Of a DNA stretch of 64,000 nt, positions 43,636-54,441 are shown one piece after another. Position 1 is the stretch's first letter. Each line of letters begins with the position of its first letter. Under the pieces are notes generated by a model that made no database searches, was not told the origin of the DNA, and saw only the letters and a program-made list of their open reading frames with translations. The stretch spans positions 10,188,385-10,252,384 of the forward strand of contig NC_079973.1 in the NCBI RefSeq assembly GCF_029852145.1, in the 5' to 3' direction. A program made the position numbers and the translations under genes. The stretch comes from Microplitis mediator. Its lineage: Eukaryota; Arthropoda; Insecta; Hymenoptera; Braconidae.

Positions 43636-43843
43636 CACTGAAAAAAATAATCGGTAGCTGCTACTGATTAATTTTCGGTAACAGCTACCGATTATTTCGG
43701 TAGTCGTTACTGATTGGAATCGGTACCGGCTACCGATAAATAAATCGGTAGCTGTTACCGAAAATTAGGTAACTAGTACCGAAATAATCGGTAGTGGCTA
43801 CCGATTGCCAATAGATAGTTGCTACCAATTATTTTTTTCAGTG
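43636..43843. mobile_element. CACTGAAAAAAATAATCGGTAG palindromic MITE, TA-flanked
   Basis: The left end CACTGAAAAAAATAATCGG continues to TAG; the right end is the inverted CTACCAATTATTTTTTTCAGTG with one mismatch. TA flanks both sides (43634-43635, 43844-43845). The inside consists of about ten CGGTAGCTGNTACCGA-type palindromes in varying spacing. The length is 208 bp. Non-coding. TA target plus CACTG end suggests Tc1/mariner-type mobilisation. Confidence 0.8.
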
Positions 43844-43919
43844 TACCTTTGGGAATGAAATTTAGAAATGGTTACAGTATTTTGTGATTGAACCTAAATA
43901 CCGTTCGGTCTACGGTATA

Positions 43920-44008
43920 GAGACACGGTAGACTCACGCCATGACACTTCACACATATACATGTGTTTGATTTGAACGTATACTTGGCGCGAGATACTAC
44001 CGTGTCTC
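43920..44008. repeat. Inverted repeat GAGACACGGTAG
   Basis: GAGACACGGTAG (43920-43931) is inverted exactly at 43997-44008, with further loose pairing (CTCACGCCATG against TTGGCGCGAG). It abuts the element fragment that follows and may be its own small foldback. CACATATACATGTG is a central palindrome. Confidence 0.55.
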
Positions 44009-44146
44009 CTTATGCAACCATTTGAAATGTTACTATGGTCATAGCAATTTTTGCATGTGTTTACTTCAATTTCCGACAGGTGGCCAACATGGTCCGGCTT
44101 TACTATGACACCATAACATTTCAAATAACAATATTTTTCCTAGGAT
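44009..44146 (+). mobile_element. GGACCATGTTGGCCAC-family right end
   Basis: AACCATTTGAAATGTTACTATGG, GCATGTGTTTACTTCAATTTC, AGGTGGCCAACATGGTCCGG and TATGACACCATAACATTTC match the right module of the copies at 1993-2553 and 61215-61710. The left end is missing. Confidence 0.6.
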
Positions 44147-45164
44147 ATAAAATTAATAAATGTCATTAAATTAAAATGACAAATATCCTTGAAAATGTAA
44201 TTTTGGTTACGAAATATTGTGATTTTATTATTAAAATTATTTAAAATATGAGAATAACATATTTTTCCAGAATACACTATATTTATGTCATTAATTTTTT
44301 ACTCAGAAAATTGATAGCTGAGAAAGCTTTCATATCAGGGTTAATTTTATTTGTTTTGTCATATCTCAGTTTTTACTTCTCAACTTTGTTTTCCCACGAG
44401 ATTCTCGTGCTCATGCTTGTTTTACTAATGTAATATCAAAAGCATTCGCGAATATTTGGATGAAGACATGAAAAAGATGTTTACTTTACGATTATATTTT
44501 AAAACTAAATTTTTTAATTTTACGTTACGTAAACATTTTTTTTCCACGGTATAAAAAACATATAATATATGATTTATTTTTGCATGCAATCTGTATTATC
44601 TATTTTAAGAGTTGCGCAGCTAATACGAATTATCTATAACTATTTGATTTCATAAATTTATTTTCGTGATGTAGATGATCTTTTTATACGAAATTGTTTA
44701 TTTTTTATGTTTATATATTATTTATGATACTTTTTCTGAGAAAAGATTTCATACTTAAAGTATATCAGTTTTCAGAATAAGTGATCAGTCAAAATCATAT
44801 TTCGGGTCATGCAAATTTATTTGTGTGTAAGAGGTCAACTGATGATTACATATATCACACAATTTATGTAAGTCGTTCATATCAATTTTTGGTAAAAGTT
44901 ATTCACTTTTGACTTCCCCACATGCACGTGGTTAAATTTTTTAATATTATTCCTCGAAAGAGTCGATAAATTTAAATGATTATTTTGGCAATCGAAGATA
45001 ACTGACAATTTGAATTTGATTAATTGATGATATCGATTGCTGGAAAGTTTCATCATTAATAATTCTTTTGTTGAAATTTTATAAATTTGAAATTTAAAAT
45101 TTTCAATTCAAAACAGAAAGAAATTTATAGTAACCGCTCTTAGTGAGCTTATGAAATATCAACG
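44147..45164. other. AT-rich DNA, nothing recognised
   Basis: No supported coding frame or repeat end is visible. Confidence 0.5.
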
Positions 45165-46276
45165 ATAAGGTTATGGTAACAATCACTTGGAATTGTGGGA
45201 TATTCCCCCATAATTTCTGGGAAAATTATCTATAACTATGAGAACAATTTCTATAATTATTGGAATAGTTTCTTTATCGTATGGTAATTGAATTGGTAAT
45301 AATTACCGTACTCATAGGAATCGTTCCCAGTCACGTAGTAATAAATCCCATATCCACATTGGAACGGTTCTTACATGCGTATGGGAATAAACCCTATGCA
45401 TCATGGTAACCGCTCCCATAATATTGGGGTAATCGTTACCATATATTATGATAACAGTTACTATAATAGTACGGTAAAAATTACCATAATATTATTGCAA
45501 TGATTTCCATAATTAATAGTAAAAGTTACCAGACTATTATGTTAATAGTTACTAGAATAGTATAGTAATGATTACTATGATAATATGGTAACTATTACCA
45601 TAATATAAAAATTTTTGAAATATTATAGTAATCATTACCTTGTATTTTGGCAATGATTCCCATAATTTATAGTAAAAGTTAATATACTGTTATGATGATA
45701 GTTACTATGATAGTATGGTAACGATTACTGCGATAGGATAGTAACTATGGCCATATTGTGAAAAATTTTGAACTGTTGCAGTAATTGTTACCATGTACTA
45801 TAGCAATAACCTCCATAAATTATAGTAAAACTTACCATACTATGATGGTAATGCCCACCATAATAGTATGGTAATGATTACTATAACTGTATGGTAGCCA
45901 TTACCACGATATGGTAATGATCCCCATACCATTAGGAATTTCTACATGGTAATCCTTACCATATATTATGGTAATAGTTACCGTACTATTATAGTAATAA
46001 TTACCATACATTATGGTAACTTTTACTAAAAATTATAAAAATCATTACCATAATGAATGGTAACGTTTACCACAATAGTACGGTAACCATTACTACGACA
46101 AATTATAGGAATTTTTTCATAATTTAAAAGAAATTATTCCGATTTCGTGTAGGAATGAAATCCATACAATTAGAAATTATTACCCCACTTTATAGAGATG
46201 CCATTCCTACAATTGATATTTCAAACAAACTTATGGTAATCATTACCATAATATACTGTAATAGTTACCGTAAATT
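45165..46276 (+). repeat. 1.1-kb array of GGTAATNATTACC palindromes, copy 3
   Basis: The left edge ATAAGGTTATGGTAACAATC with GGAATTGTGGGATATTCCCC matches the edges of the copies at 35226 and (inverted) 27384. The body repeats TATGGTAATNATTACCATAATA-like units at about 20-40 bp intervals with substitutions. The right edge, GTAATAGTTACCG, is near 46276. It is the longest and most complete of the three. Non-coding; no transposase is linked to it. Confidence 0.8.
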
Positions 46277-47599
46277 TCTCTCCATCTTCATGAACATATC
46301 TAACTCTATTTATCGTAATTCCAAGATGTTAAAATATTTTAAAAGATATAGAATACTTTAGTTATCGGTATGAAAACACTCGAGCAACATATCGTGCTGA
46401 CCATGAGCTCCCGCACTCCGTGGTAATGTACAGCGGATAATGGTACAGCGTAAATTGTCCTCTAAAATCGTTATAATAAACTCCGGGTTTCATTACATAG
46501 ACTCTCTACAAAGTACTGCTTAAAAGTGCAGCCCACGTCAACTCTTATGTTTTTAGTTTTCGCATTCTCGGATCACCGGCGTACATACTGATAACCTTTT
46601 TCAGTTTATTCACATCAGAAATATTTATGAGCGGTTTTAAAAAATATCAACTATTTAAGCGAACAGTAATTATTATTTTTTGTTTTGTTGTTGACATTTT
46701 TATGGTAATTAATTTTCTGAATAAGTAAATTATACTGACCTTGAACTTCGATATTAAATAATAATTGTGTACAGAGCACGTGATTTTTTGTAACTTTAAA
46801 CAATTTTACCTTGAGAAATAAATTTCTGAGCTTCTTCTGAAACCTTGAGGTAACGAGCTAAGACTGTTGCGACTGCTAGGCTCTGAGTTAGCCTTGAGTA
46901 CGATTCCTTCGTAGATAACAGTAAAATTTTACTTACCCCTTTCTTAATAGAAACGAAAGGAGTAAAAAAGAAGGGAAAAACTCTTTTTTCATCAATAGCT
47001 CGCTAAAGTGGTGTTGCTGCAACACTTGGCCCAGGCATAGCATCGGTTTATTGCACCTAATCTATGTCCTTGACAAACCTTTCTGGTCAGTTTTATTGTC
47101 AAGGATGGGCAATAGATCCTCGGTCTTGCTCGGGGTGGATTTACCAGGTGGATATTTACGTAGGAAAGAGTTATAAAACTAGGAAAGGGTCCTTAAGTTT
47201 ATTATGCAGTTATTTTTTAAAAGAAATAAAATATTCTCTTAACTTTGTCGTATATCTTCGATCAGTTGTAAAAATATTTTCCATTGACGACATTCAGAAA
47301 AATATTTTTTGCTTTCGTAAAAAATTTTAAGTCACGTATTCAATTTCTTATTCGAAGAAAAAAAAATTTGAATTTTTTTATTACGTCACGGTATTATATA
47401 AGAAAACGGTGCAAAATAGAACACCATTTTTGAGACAAAAAAAATTGAGCCAATTTACAGTCAAAATTATTTTTTTTTTAAGTGATTGTTATTTGAATTA
47501 TTTTATTGAAAACTGGAAGATGTTGGTTCTGAGGTAAAATGGACTATTTATTTAATTTGATTGTTGAGAGGAGTTTCAATTTTTATTGATAAAAAATCC
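46277..47599. other. Unassigned, with GC-richer islands
   Basis: Islands at 46380-46610 and 46840-47180 hold short open frames only. The longest (47064-47330, plus) begins in GC-richer sequence (SGQFYCQGWAIDPRSCSGW) and then decays into I/F/K-rich translation. No splice-bounded exon stands out, and there is no tRNA or hairpin. Confidence 0.35.
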
Positions 47600-47706
47600 A
47601 TACTTACTCTGTATACGGAGTGATTTTTTTTTAAGCTTCGGAATTCCGAGTGATGGAGTGAAGTCGAATTGAAATAAAATCCGTATTCACTTCCGATTTT
47701 TTACAG
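47600..47706. repeat. GGAGTGA-type short element, TTTTTTACAGTA end
   Basis: ACTCTGTATACGGAGTGATT, TTCCGAGTGATGGAGTG and CCGTATTCACTTCCG precede ATTTTTTACAGTA at the right. It belongs to the short-element group at 22725, 50303 and 52975. The left end is uncertain. Confidence 0.45.
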
Positions 47707-47709
47707 TAT

Positions 47710-47983
47710 ACCTGGGTCAAAAAATTTGATCTAATTTTAGTTTAACTAGACTGTATTTGGACTAATTGGTCTGTTTTTGTACAATTTGATCTGTCTTCGG
47801 ATTTTTATAAAAATTTCAAGCTGTTTTTTGATGAATATTAGTCAGAAAAAGTCTAATTTTGATCTGGATAAAAACAACGAATGGTAAAATATGAGAAAAA
47901 GTCTAATTTTAATCTAGCTGCGATCAAAACTACACTGAAAATTTGTATTTGATTTAAAACGGATCAAATTTGTCGACCCGGGT
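47710..47983. mobile_element. GACCCGGG-ended TIR element
   Basis: ACCTGGGTCAAAAAATTTGA then TCT at the left is inverted at the right: GGATCAAATTTGTCGACCCGG then GT. The inside has TAACTAGACTGT, ATTGGTCTGTTTTTG, GAAAAAGTCTAATTTTGATC and a second similar block. Related sequence occurs at 12905-13111, 39300-39515 and 59660-59910. Non-coding, about 274 bp. Confidence 0.65.
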
Positions 47984-48139
47984 AATTACAAAAAATTCAA
48001 ACAAAAAGAATTTTTTTTCGTATTTCAAAAATGTCCCATTTTTTCTCAGATTCAGTTTTTTTCAGTTGCTATTAAAATAACTCAGATTCCAAACCTAAAA
48101 AAAAAAACTTTTTTACGATAAATTTTTAAGTGACTGCAA
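47984..48139. other. AT-rich DNA, nothing recognised
   Basis: T-rich approach to the 92-bp tandem repeat, with no other feature visible. Confidence 0.5.
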
Positions 48140-48525
48140 AATTTCAGCCGATCTTGTCCCATTTTTTTTGGAACTGCATGCATTTTTTTCCAAAAATCAA
48201 ATTTTCTTTTTTCCAAGAACGGCATCAAATTTCGTTCAACCTCCGATGTCCCATTTTTTTTGGAAGTGCATGCATTTTTTTCCAAAAATAAAATTTTCTT
48301 CATTCCTAACATGGCATCCAATTTTGTTTTAACCCCGATGTCCTATTTTTTTTTGAACTGCATGCATTTTTTTCCAAAAATAAAATTTTCTTTAATCCAT
48401 GGGTGGCATCCAATTTTTTTCTAACCCCGATGTCCCATTTTTTTGGAATCGCATGCATTTTTTTCCAAAAATAGAATTTTCTTTATTGAAAAAATGGCAT
48501 CCAATTTTGTTCCAACCGCGACACA
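48140..48525 (+). repeat. 92-bp tandem repeat, about 4 units
   Basis: TGCATGCATTTTTTTCCAAA or a variant begins at 48175, 48267, 48359 and about 48450. Units also contain CCGATGTCCCATTTTTTTT, AATTTTCTTTATTCC and GGCATCCAATTTTGTT. The identity is clear by eye. The minus-strand open frame (48082-48321) is a product of the repeat and is not a gene. Confidence 0.85.
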
Positions 48526-50302
48526 AACACAATGTCTCATATTACCCCGATTTTCAAAAATTTTCAAAAAGAAATCAATACTTTCTTTTTACACCACGCA
48601 TAGTATCCGAAAATAATGTTGTTTTTCTGCGACCCACATCATGAATACATTCATAGATGGAGGAAACAGTATCTGTGTCTCTCTTATCGTGATCTCCGTA
48701 TTATTTTTTTCATCTTTTAAAAATTGCGCGCGCAGCTGTTCGATATCGTCCGCCCATAGTGTATTCCCCTATTTCATTTGAGTTTCTCATATATCCCAAG
48801 CTTCACTTTCCTTTGATTATTATTTTCAAAACTTAAAACTTGTTCTCGGCTTATGAAAATGCATCTCGTTCGCTTTTTCGTCTATAAAAATATTCTTGCG
48901 CACCTGGTCCAAATTTATTTCCCAAAACAAACACGATTTCTTTTATTATTTATTATTTTTTTTTTTTCCAGTATATATTGGACAGTTGCCGTCCATTTAA
49001 TTAACAATTTGCATACAAATACCGCGAAAAATTAAAGCAAATGCGTCAACCTGCAGCTTCTCGAGTCTCATTTTCTCCGACAAGTTAAAATTTTTTTTTT
49101 TTGTGCAAACACGAAAGATACATAAAGAGGACATTTTATTTCCTTGGCTCCCAGTGGCGTTTCTCGATTAGAATCCAGGGGATTGTAAAATTTAATCACA
49201 TGCTCTTGTTGCAGTATGATAATATTCAGAGTTACGTTGCAAGTGAGAGCAATAACACGAAAAAAAAGACAGAGGAAAGCAGTCAGAGCACAATGAGAAG
49301 TTATATATTAAGGGGCAGCTCTAAAAGGGTAGTGCAGCACCGAGTCGTGCAATAAGAGTATGATTAGCTCCTAGTGGGTAATTACTTTCTCGAAGAAACA
49401 TAACAACTCTTCGTACTGGGATTTATAACTTTCTTAAATATAGTCGGACTAAAACCCATGCATACTTCACTGCTGATATCTAACTTTGCTGTTATGTTCC
49501 ACTAAGAAAGTCCACCCACTCAAACAACTTCGTATTTTTAAAGATTAGCGGAGATGAGAAAAGTTTTTACTTAACTCTGATATGCTCAGAATCTGCTCAC
49601 ACTTTTTCCTCTCGTTTTGCTTAATATCGAAAAATATGGAGGGGGGGGGGAATAGAAATACAATGAAGAGAAAAAATTCCATTTTTTGTGGACAAGATGG
49701 TACCTAATATTAATCTTTCTCAAAATTGAAAAAAACAAAATCATAATTTTGAAGGAAAATATAATGCATGTATTCAAATTTGAATTTAAAAATTTTTTTG
49801 TCCATCACTATCGATAGTTTTCCTCTGGTTTTTCAAAAAAATGGTCTTTTAAGTAAAAATGAAAAAAAAAAAAAAAAACATCGAATGAATTCCAAAGACT
49901 AAAATAACGAAATTTAACTACAAAAAGAGTGAAAAGACTATATATATATTTATGAGTGGGTATATGCTGCGAATAACATGTGAGTGCAGACAAGTCTGGT
50001 CTGGTTGAAGGGATCGTAAATCTCATTCCATTCGTCCGAGTTACATATTTTTTTCAAGCCAACCGCATTTCCGTCAGTCATCTTGTTCTAGAAAAGCGAA
50101 ATTAACTTGAGTTAAATTTAGAGAATTTCCTCAAATATTTTTTTTTTAAAAACTTGAAATATCCATCACGTGAACTAATAAAGCAGAGCTGTTAAAACTC
50201 TGTTCTTTTTCATAAAAATTGAGCCATGCTGGTTTCATCATAAACTCTTAAAAACTACACGCATCCTCAAGAGTATTTACTCGAAAGACGAAATATATTT
50301 CG
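48526..50302. other. Unassigned DNA, no gene supported
   Basis: GC-richer spots at 48620-48770 (GCGCGCGCAGCTG) and 49290-49400 (GTGCAGCACCGAGTCGTGC) lack coherent frames. A 10-bp G-run is near 49641. The plus-strand frame 49101-49355 is charged (NNTKKKTEESSQS) but overlaps T-rich sequence and lacks splice edges. Confidence 0.4.
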
Positions 50303-50391
50303 CTGTAAAAAATTGGGAGTGAATCCGGATTTTTTCCCGGGGACTTTTACTCCGCGTTCACTTGGCAAATTTTTTACGACAGTGTGTCATT
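50303..50391. mobile_element. Short CTGTAAAAAATTGGGAGTGAA element
   Basis: CTGTAAAAAATTGGGAGTGA at the left and CGTTCACTTGGCAAATTTTT then TACGACAGTG at the right are loosely inverted. The centre, GGATTTTTTCCCGGGGACTTTTACTCC, is GC-richer. The length is about 89 bp. It belongs to the GGAGTGAAT group. Confidence 0.55.
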
Positions 50392-51529
50392 TTCTTAAAA
50401 AAATGTTTGGCCCACATATACATATAATACTGTCGTAATTCATCTCGAAGGTCTGATCGATTATGTAGCCAAGTTTAAAAATTCTTTGCAGTTGTATTCT
50501 CACTTTCCATATGATTAACTGTTATTTTCCTGCACAGTATTGCACTGTGATTTAAAAATAAGTGGCCCGTATATTATAATATGTACTTGGATATCAGAGA
50601 ACGGTATTTAATATATTCATTGCAATAATTCATCCGTAAGACTCTCAATTGCATACATAAATTTATATAAATAAATTCGAAACACGGGTTAAATTTTTAA
50701 ATATTTAAAGTTGACTTTTACCTTTTGAATTCCGTGTAGTCAATTTGTTGAACATGAGATTATAAGAAAGTGTCGAGTAAAGTTAAATATGTTATGGAAA
50801 AGGTCACTTTCAATGGCTGAAGTACAAAAATAAACATAAATAAAAACGGATAACATGGTGCGTATTACAAAAATAAAATAAAATAAAATTTGAAGTTTAT
50901 TTATTTTATCTCAAAGAGCGCGTGATATCTGTAAAGTTTTAAAAATAATGGGGATTGTGAGAAAGTTAAAAAATTATTAAATTAACAAGAGGTTTTTAAA
51001 TTTCTTACATTGAGACAAGTAATTAAATTCATATTTCGACAATTTAGTTGATACGTTCTCGAATTTATTAGAATTGAAGACTTCAATAAAGAAATTATTT
51101 GGTTAAATAAAAAAAAGGAATTGAAGAAAGATATAATTAAAAATTTGAAAAAAATTAACGCCCTAAAAAAAAATTTGTTTTTATAACAAAATTAAATTTC
51201 TCAGGTGTTGATAAAAATATGAAGTATATTAATTTTTTTGAGAGCTACTTCTATAAACTATTAAATATTTAAATTTTATTATTTAGTTGTGTAAATTAAT
51301 ATTTAAGATGACAAACATCGAGGGACAACGAGAGTTTATTAAAAACATGATTTCCAATAGCCACCGTGGCTGCGCGCGCTTATTTGCTTTAGCTAAGAAA
51401 TTTTTTTGCAGTCAATCATTTTTTCGTTTTTATTTAAGGAATGAATTTTTCGGAGCAAGATAATTTTATTGAAATCAAGAAACTTTCAACTTCGTTTCAA
51501 AAATAATGTTTTTTTAAACACGAGAATTT
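50392..51529. other. AT-rich DNA, nothing recognised
   Basis: No coding signal or repeat ends are visible. Confidence 0.5.
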
Positions 51530-52095
51530 ACTGTCTTGAACCAAGAAAAAGTTTTTAAATCAAGTGTTATATTTGTCTTAAATCAAGAAAAAATTCGGAA
51601 GAAATTAATTTTCTTGACCCAAGACAACCGTTTTTTCTGTGTATACAAAAAAAGGATTTCTTGGCGCAAGAAAAGTTTTGGATTAGGAAATGAAGACGAA
51701 AATTTTCTTGAGGCGAGCAAAGAATTTCTTGGTTCAAGAAAATTTTTTCTCGTCCTAAAAAAGTTTTCGTTTTTAATTCAAAATAATGCAAAAAATTCTG
51801 GAGTCAATTAAGAAATTTCTTGAGGCGAGCAAAAAATTTCTTGGCTCAAGATAATTTTTTCTGGTCTCAAGAAAATTTTCGTTTTCAATTCAAAATAATG
51901 GAAAAAAATTCTGGAGCCAATTAAAAAATTTCTTGATGCCAGCAAAAAATGTTTTGGTTCAAGAAAATTTTTTCTGGTCTCAAGAAAATTTTTGTTTTCA
52001 ATTCAAAATGCAAAAAAATTCTGGGGTTAATTAAAAAATTTCTTGAGGCGAGTAAAATTTTTCTGAACCAAGAAATGCTTATATTCTGTGCAGGT
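51530..52095. mobile_element. TTCTTG-family element(s) with amplified interior
   Basis: From 51643, TACAAAAAAAGGATTTCTTGG starts a copy ending ACCAAGAAATGCTTATATTC then TGTG near 52093. Inside, a module with CTTGAGGCGAGCAAAAAATTTC, TTGG(C/T)TCAAG, CTCAAGAAAATTTT and CAATTCAAAATAATG repeats three times (about 51700, 51820, 51935). The 5' part (51530-51640) is a second, diverged piece. Non-coding. Confidence 0.7.
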
Positions 52096-52478
52096 CATAA
52101 GTTTCACGTAATCGGTCTAGGTTCGAATCTCAGGGAGTGTAAAAACATTTATTTATAAAAAACGTCATGTCTAATATTTTTTTGACAAAATAAAACTTTT
52201 TTCTCAGTATTGAGCAAGTAAATAAAAATACTTGAATAAACTAATTACTTTACTTGATTAAAGATAATAATTGTTGGAACTATTTAAGTAACGAAATTAC
52301 ACAAGTTTATTTTCGATAATAATTTGCAGAACTTCAGTTATCACAAAGTGCGATCAATGTCAGTAAATATATATATTATATATTCACAGGATATTCTGTT
52401 TGTGTTATTAAGAGCCGTACTTGTGTGGGATAATGCGGCTGATTAATTCTGATTATTTTATTGGTTATCTTGTAGTAG
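52096..52478. other. AT-rich DNA with a GGTTCGAATC string
   Basis: GGTCTAGGTTCGAATCTCAGG near 52121-52141 resembles a tRNA T arm but has no matching acceptor or anticodon arms. The remainder is AT-rich. Confidence 0.35.
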
Positions 52479-52546
52479 GAATTTCTCGCAGATGCCGCCA
52501 GCAAATTTAATGCCCAAAGCAAATTAACCAAAGTACTTGAAGAGAA
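52479..52546 (+). CDS. Possible 68-nt internal exon, unknown protein
   Basis: TTGGTTATCTTGTAGTAG precedes and GTAAGC follows, giving a plausible acceptor and a near-consensus donor. In the only open frame from GAA (52479) it reads EFLADAASKFNAQSK, then LTKVLEE, a soluble helix- and coiled-coil-like composition that stands out from the background. The exon is phase 0 at its start and leaves two bases at its end. The frame hits TAA two bases into the intron, consistent with splicing being needed. A 68-nt match can be chance. I cannot name a family, and phase does not directly join it to the exon at 34512. Confidence 0.28.
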
Positions 52547-52974
52547 GTAAGCCGAAGATTTGAGGCTTGCTGTCAAGTGCTTAACTACCAAACAAATATT
52601 ATTATACATGGACAATGTTTTGTTGAGTTAATAAAACTGATGTTCTGATTAAACCACCCGACGGTTGATAATTCGAGGAATTCAATTACTGTCGGTGGAT
52701 TTTTTTGTTTTTGCTTTGAACTGAATTGCTCCATACGTGTGTTAGATATTTGGAGAGATAACTAGGAGATACTTGTCAATTTTATTACTTACACAATTAT
52801 TTTTTATTATTTTCTGCGAATAGAAACTGGGAAAAATTGCGTCATATATAAACAGCCGCAGACGTTAGGTGGACATTCGCGAATTCATCCATGTCCAGTT
52901 TTTTTGGCTTACTCGTTAATTTTTTAATTAATTGTCAAATCTTATAGGCAAGTGAAACTTCAATGCCATTTATT
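52547..52974. other. Unassigned DNA
   Basis: No feature recognised. A minus-strand open frame (52376-52615) overlaps the possible exon and is S/L/T-rich without motifs. Confidence 0.4.
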
Positions 52975-53640
52975 TGCTGTAAAAAATTAGGAGTTAATTT
53001 AAAGTGAATTTTGAATCCGGATTTACTCCAAGAAGTTCTAGGATTTTTTTTAAAATTACTCTGCACGCGGAGTAATTTTTGTTTTCAATTCATACTACGA
53101 AAAATTTTTTAGAGCAGGTAAAAATTTTCTTGGGGCGAGACCAAACTTCCTAAATCAAGAAAATTTTTTCTCTGTGCAAAAGGGAAAAATTTCTTGACGT
53201 AAGAAATTTTTTGCATAATGAATTGACAAAAAATAATTTTTCTTGACGCAAAAAAATTCTTCTTGTCTCAAGAAAATTTTTTATCGCTCCAAGAAAATAA
53301 CTGTTCTCAATTTAGAATGCAATTTATATCTTGGGACAGTGAAAAATTTTCTTGGAGCAAAAAAAAATTTCTTGAGTCAAGAAATTTTTTTTTTCTGTGC
53401 AGAAGAGGAGAATTTCTCGGCGTATGAAACGTTTTGCATATTAAATTGAAAACAAAAATTTTCTTGGTACTAGAAATCTTTTCTTGATGCGAAAAATTTT
53501 TTCTTGACTCAAGGAAATTTTTTTTGCTCCAAGAAAATTACTGTTTTCAATTTATAATGGAAACAATTTCTTGAGACAATTAAAAATTTTCTTGGATCGA
53601 GAAAAAATATTTTGAACCAAGAAATCTTTTTTTTTGTACT
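52975..53640. mobile_element. GGAGT short element followed by two TTCTTG-family copies
   Basis: TGCTGTAAAAAATTAGGAGTT starts a short element to about 53075. From 53080, TTGTTTTCAATTCATACTACG with CTTGGGGCGAGACC begins TTCTTG-family sequence. Full-looking units are bounded by TTTTTTCTCTGTGCAAAAG (about 53165) and TTTTTTTTTCTGTGCAGAAG (about 53387), ending at AACCAAGAAATCTTTTTTTT (about 53634). Non-coding. Confidence 0.6.
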
Positions 53641-54095
53641 ACTAATTCAATAGGTGATGTAAAAGTAATGATACTATTTATGCTAAAATTATAAAAAAAA
53701 AAATTCTCGAATAGAAATTCACTCTTATCGAACCATATTTATTTAATGATAAGAACAATTTTCAGTTTGAACAAATATGCAAATTATAACAAAGTGATGA
53801 AAAATTCCGTACAAATGTCCTTGCCAACGGGTTTTATTTTCTCAATAGAATTTCGCTGGTAAAACCAGTTTATGCAGACCGCAATTATATTGGTCTTTCG
53901 AGAACCAGTCGCGTTAAGCCTCCGTCGACTAACGCCGCCATTTTTCTGATAATGATTCTACATTACTTCCGATATTTATTCAATTAGTTATTTAAATTGT
54001 GACATACATTCACAAATTTACCGAATGAAAACATATTACATATACTTTTATCAAATTTAATTTTCCAAATCAAAAGCCTTCTATATTAATATATA
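53641..54095. other. Unassigned DNA, GC-richer patch at 53820-53950
   Basis: CGCGTTAAGCCTCCGTCGAC and AACGCCGCCATTTTTC are CpG-bearing but show no sustained frame or motif pair. Confidence 0.4.
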
Positions 54096-54204
54096 CAAAA
54101 GGGAGGGGGCAAAATGGACTACTCATAGAAGTACCGAGTTTTCAGGAATTCAAATACGTTAAATTTTATTTGTATAAAATTTTGGAGGCACCCCCACCCC
54201 CACA
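54096..54204. mobile_element. GGGAGGGGGCAAAATGGAC end fragment
   Basis: GGGAGGGGGCAAAATGGACT at the left and TTTTGGAGGCACCCCCACCC at the right are loosely inverse, as in GGGG-type elements. The spacer is about 70 bp. It directly abuts the next element. Confidence 0.45.
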
Positions 54205-54206
54205 TA

Positions 54207-54439
54207 GGATAGAAGTACCGTTTTTGGCCACTTTAGGGCCACTTTTGGACACTTGAAAAATTTAAATAAAATAATTTGTAAAAGACCCGATACATAATCA
54301 ATTTTTTAAATATGTTTAATATAAAAACATTTCTATCTCACTATTAAAATGGAAATTTTATTTTACACTTTTTCATTAATTAAAATAAAGGATTCAATGT
54401 CCAAAAATGGAGCAGTGACCACAAATTGTACCTCTAGCC
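54207..54439. mobile_element. GGATAGAAGTACCG / GGTACAATTTG TIR element, TA-flanked
   Basis: The left end after TA: GGATAGAAGTACCGTTTTTG, GCCACTTT, CACTTTTGGACACTTGAA. The right end: TTCAATGTCCAAAAATGGAG, CAGTGACCACAAATTGTACC, TCTAGCC before TA (54440-54441). The ends pair over about 45 bases with gaps. The length is 233 bp. Non-coding. It is the intact counterpart of the split element at 31096-32035. Confidence 0.7.
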
Positions 54440-54441
54440 TA

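Noticed and set aside
48082..48321. 79-codon frame in the 92-bp repeat
   Set aside because: The repeated peptide reflects the tandem repeat; no independent coding evidence.
52121..52145. tRNA T-arm-like string GGTTCGAATCTC
   Set aside because: No matching acceptor or anticodon stems; too little to call a tRNA or SINE.
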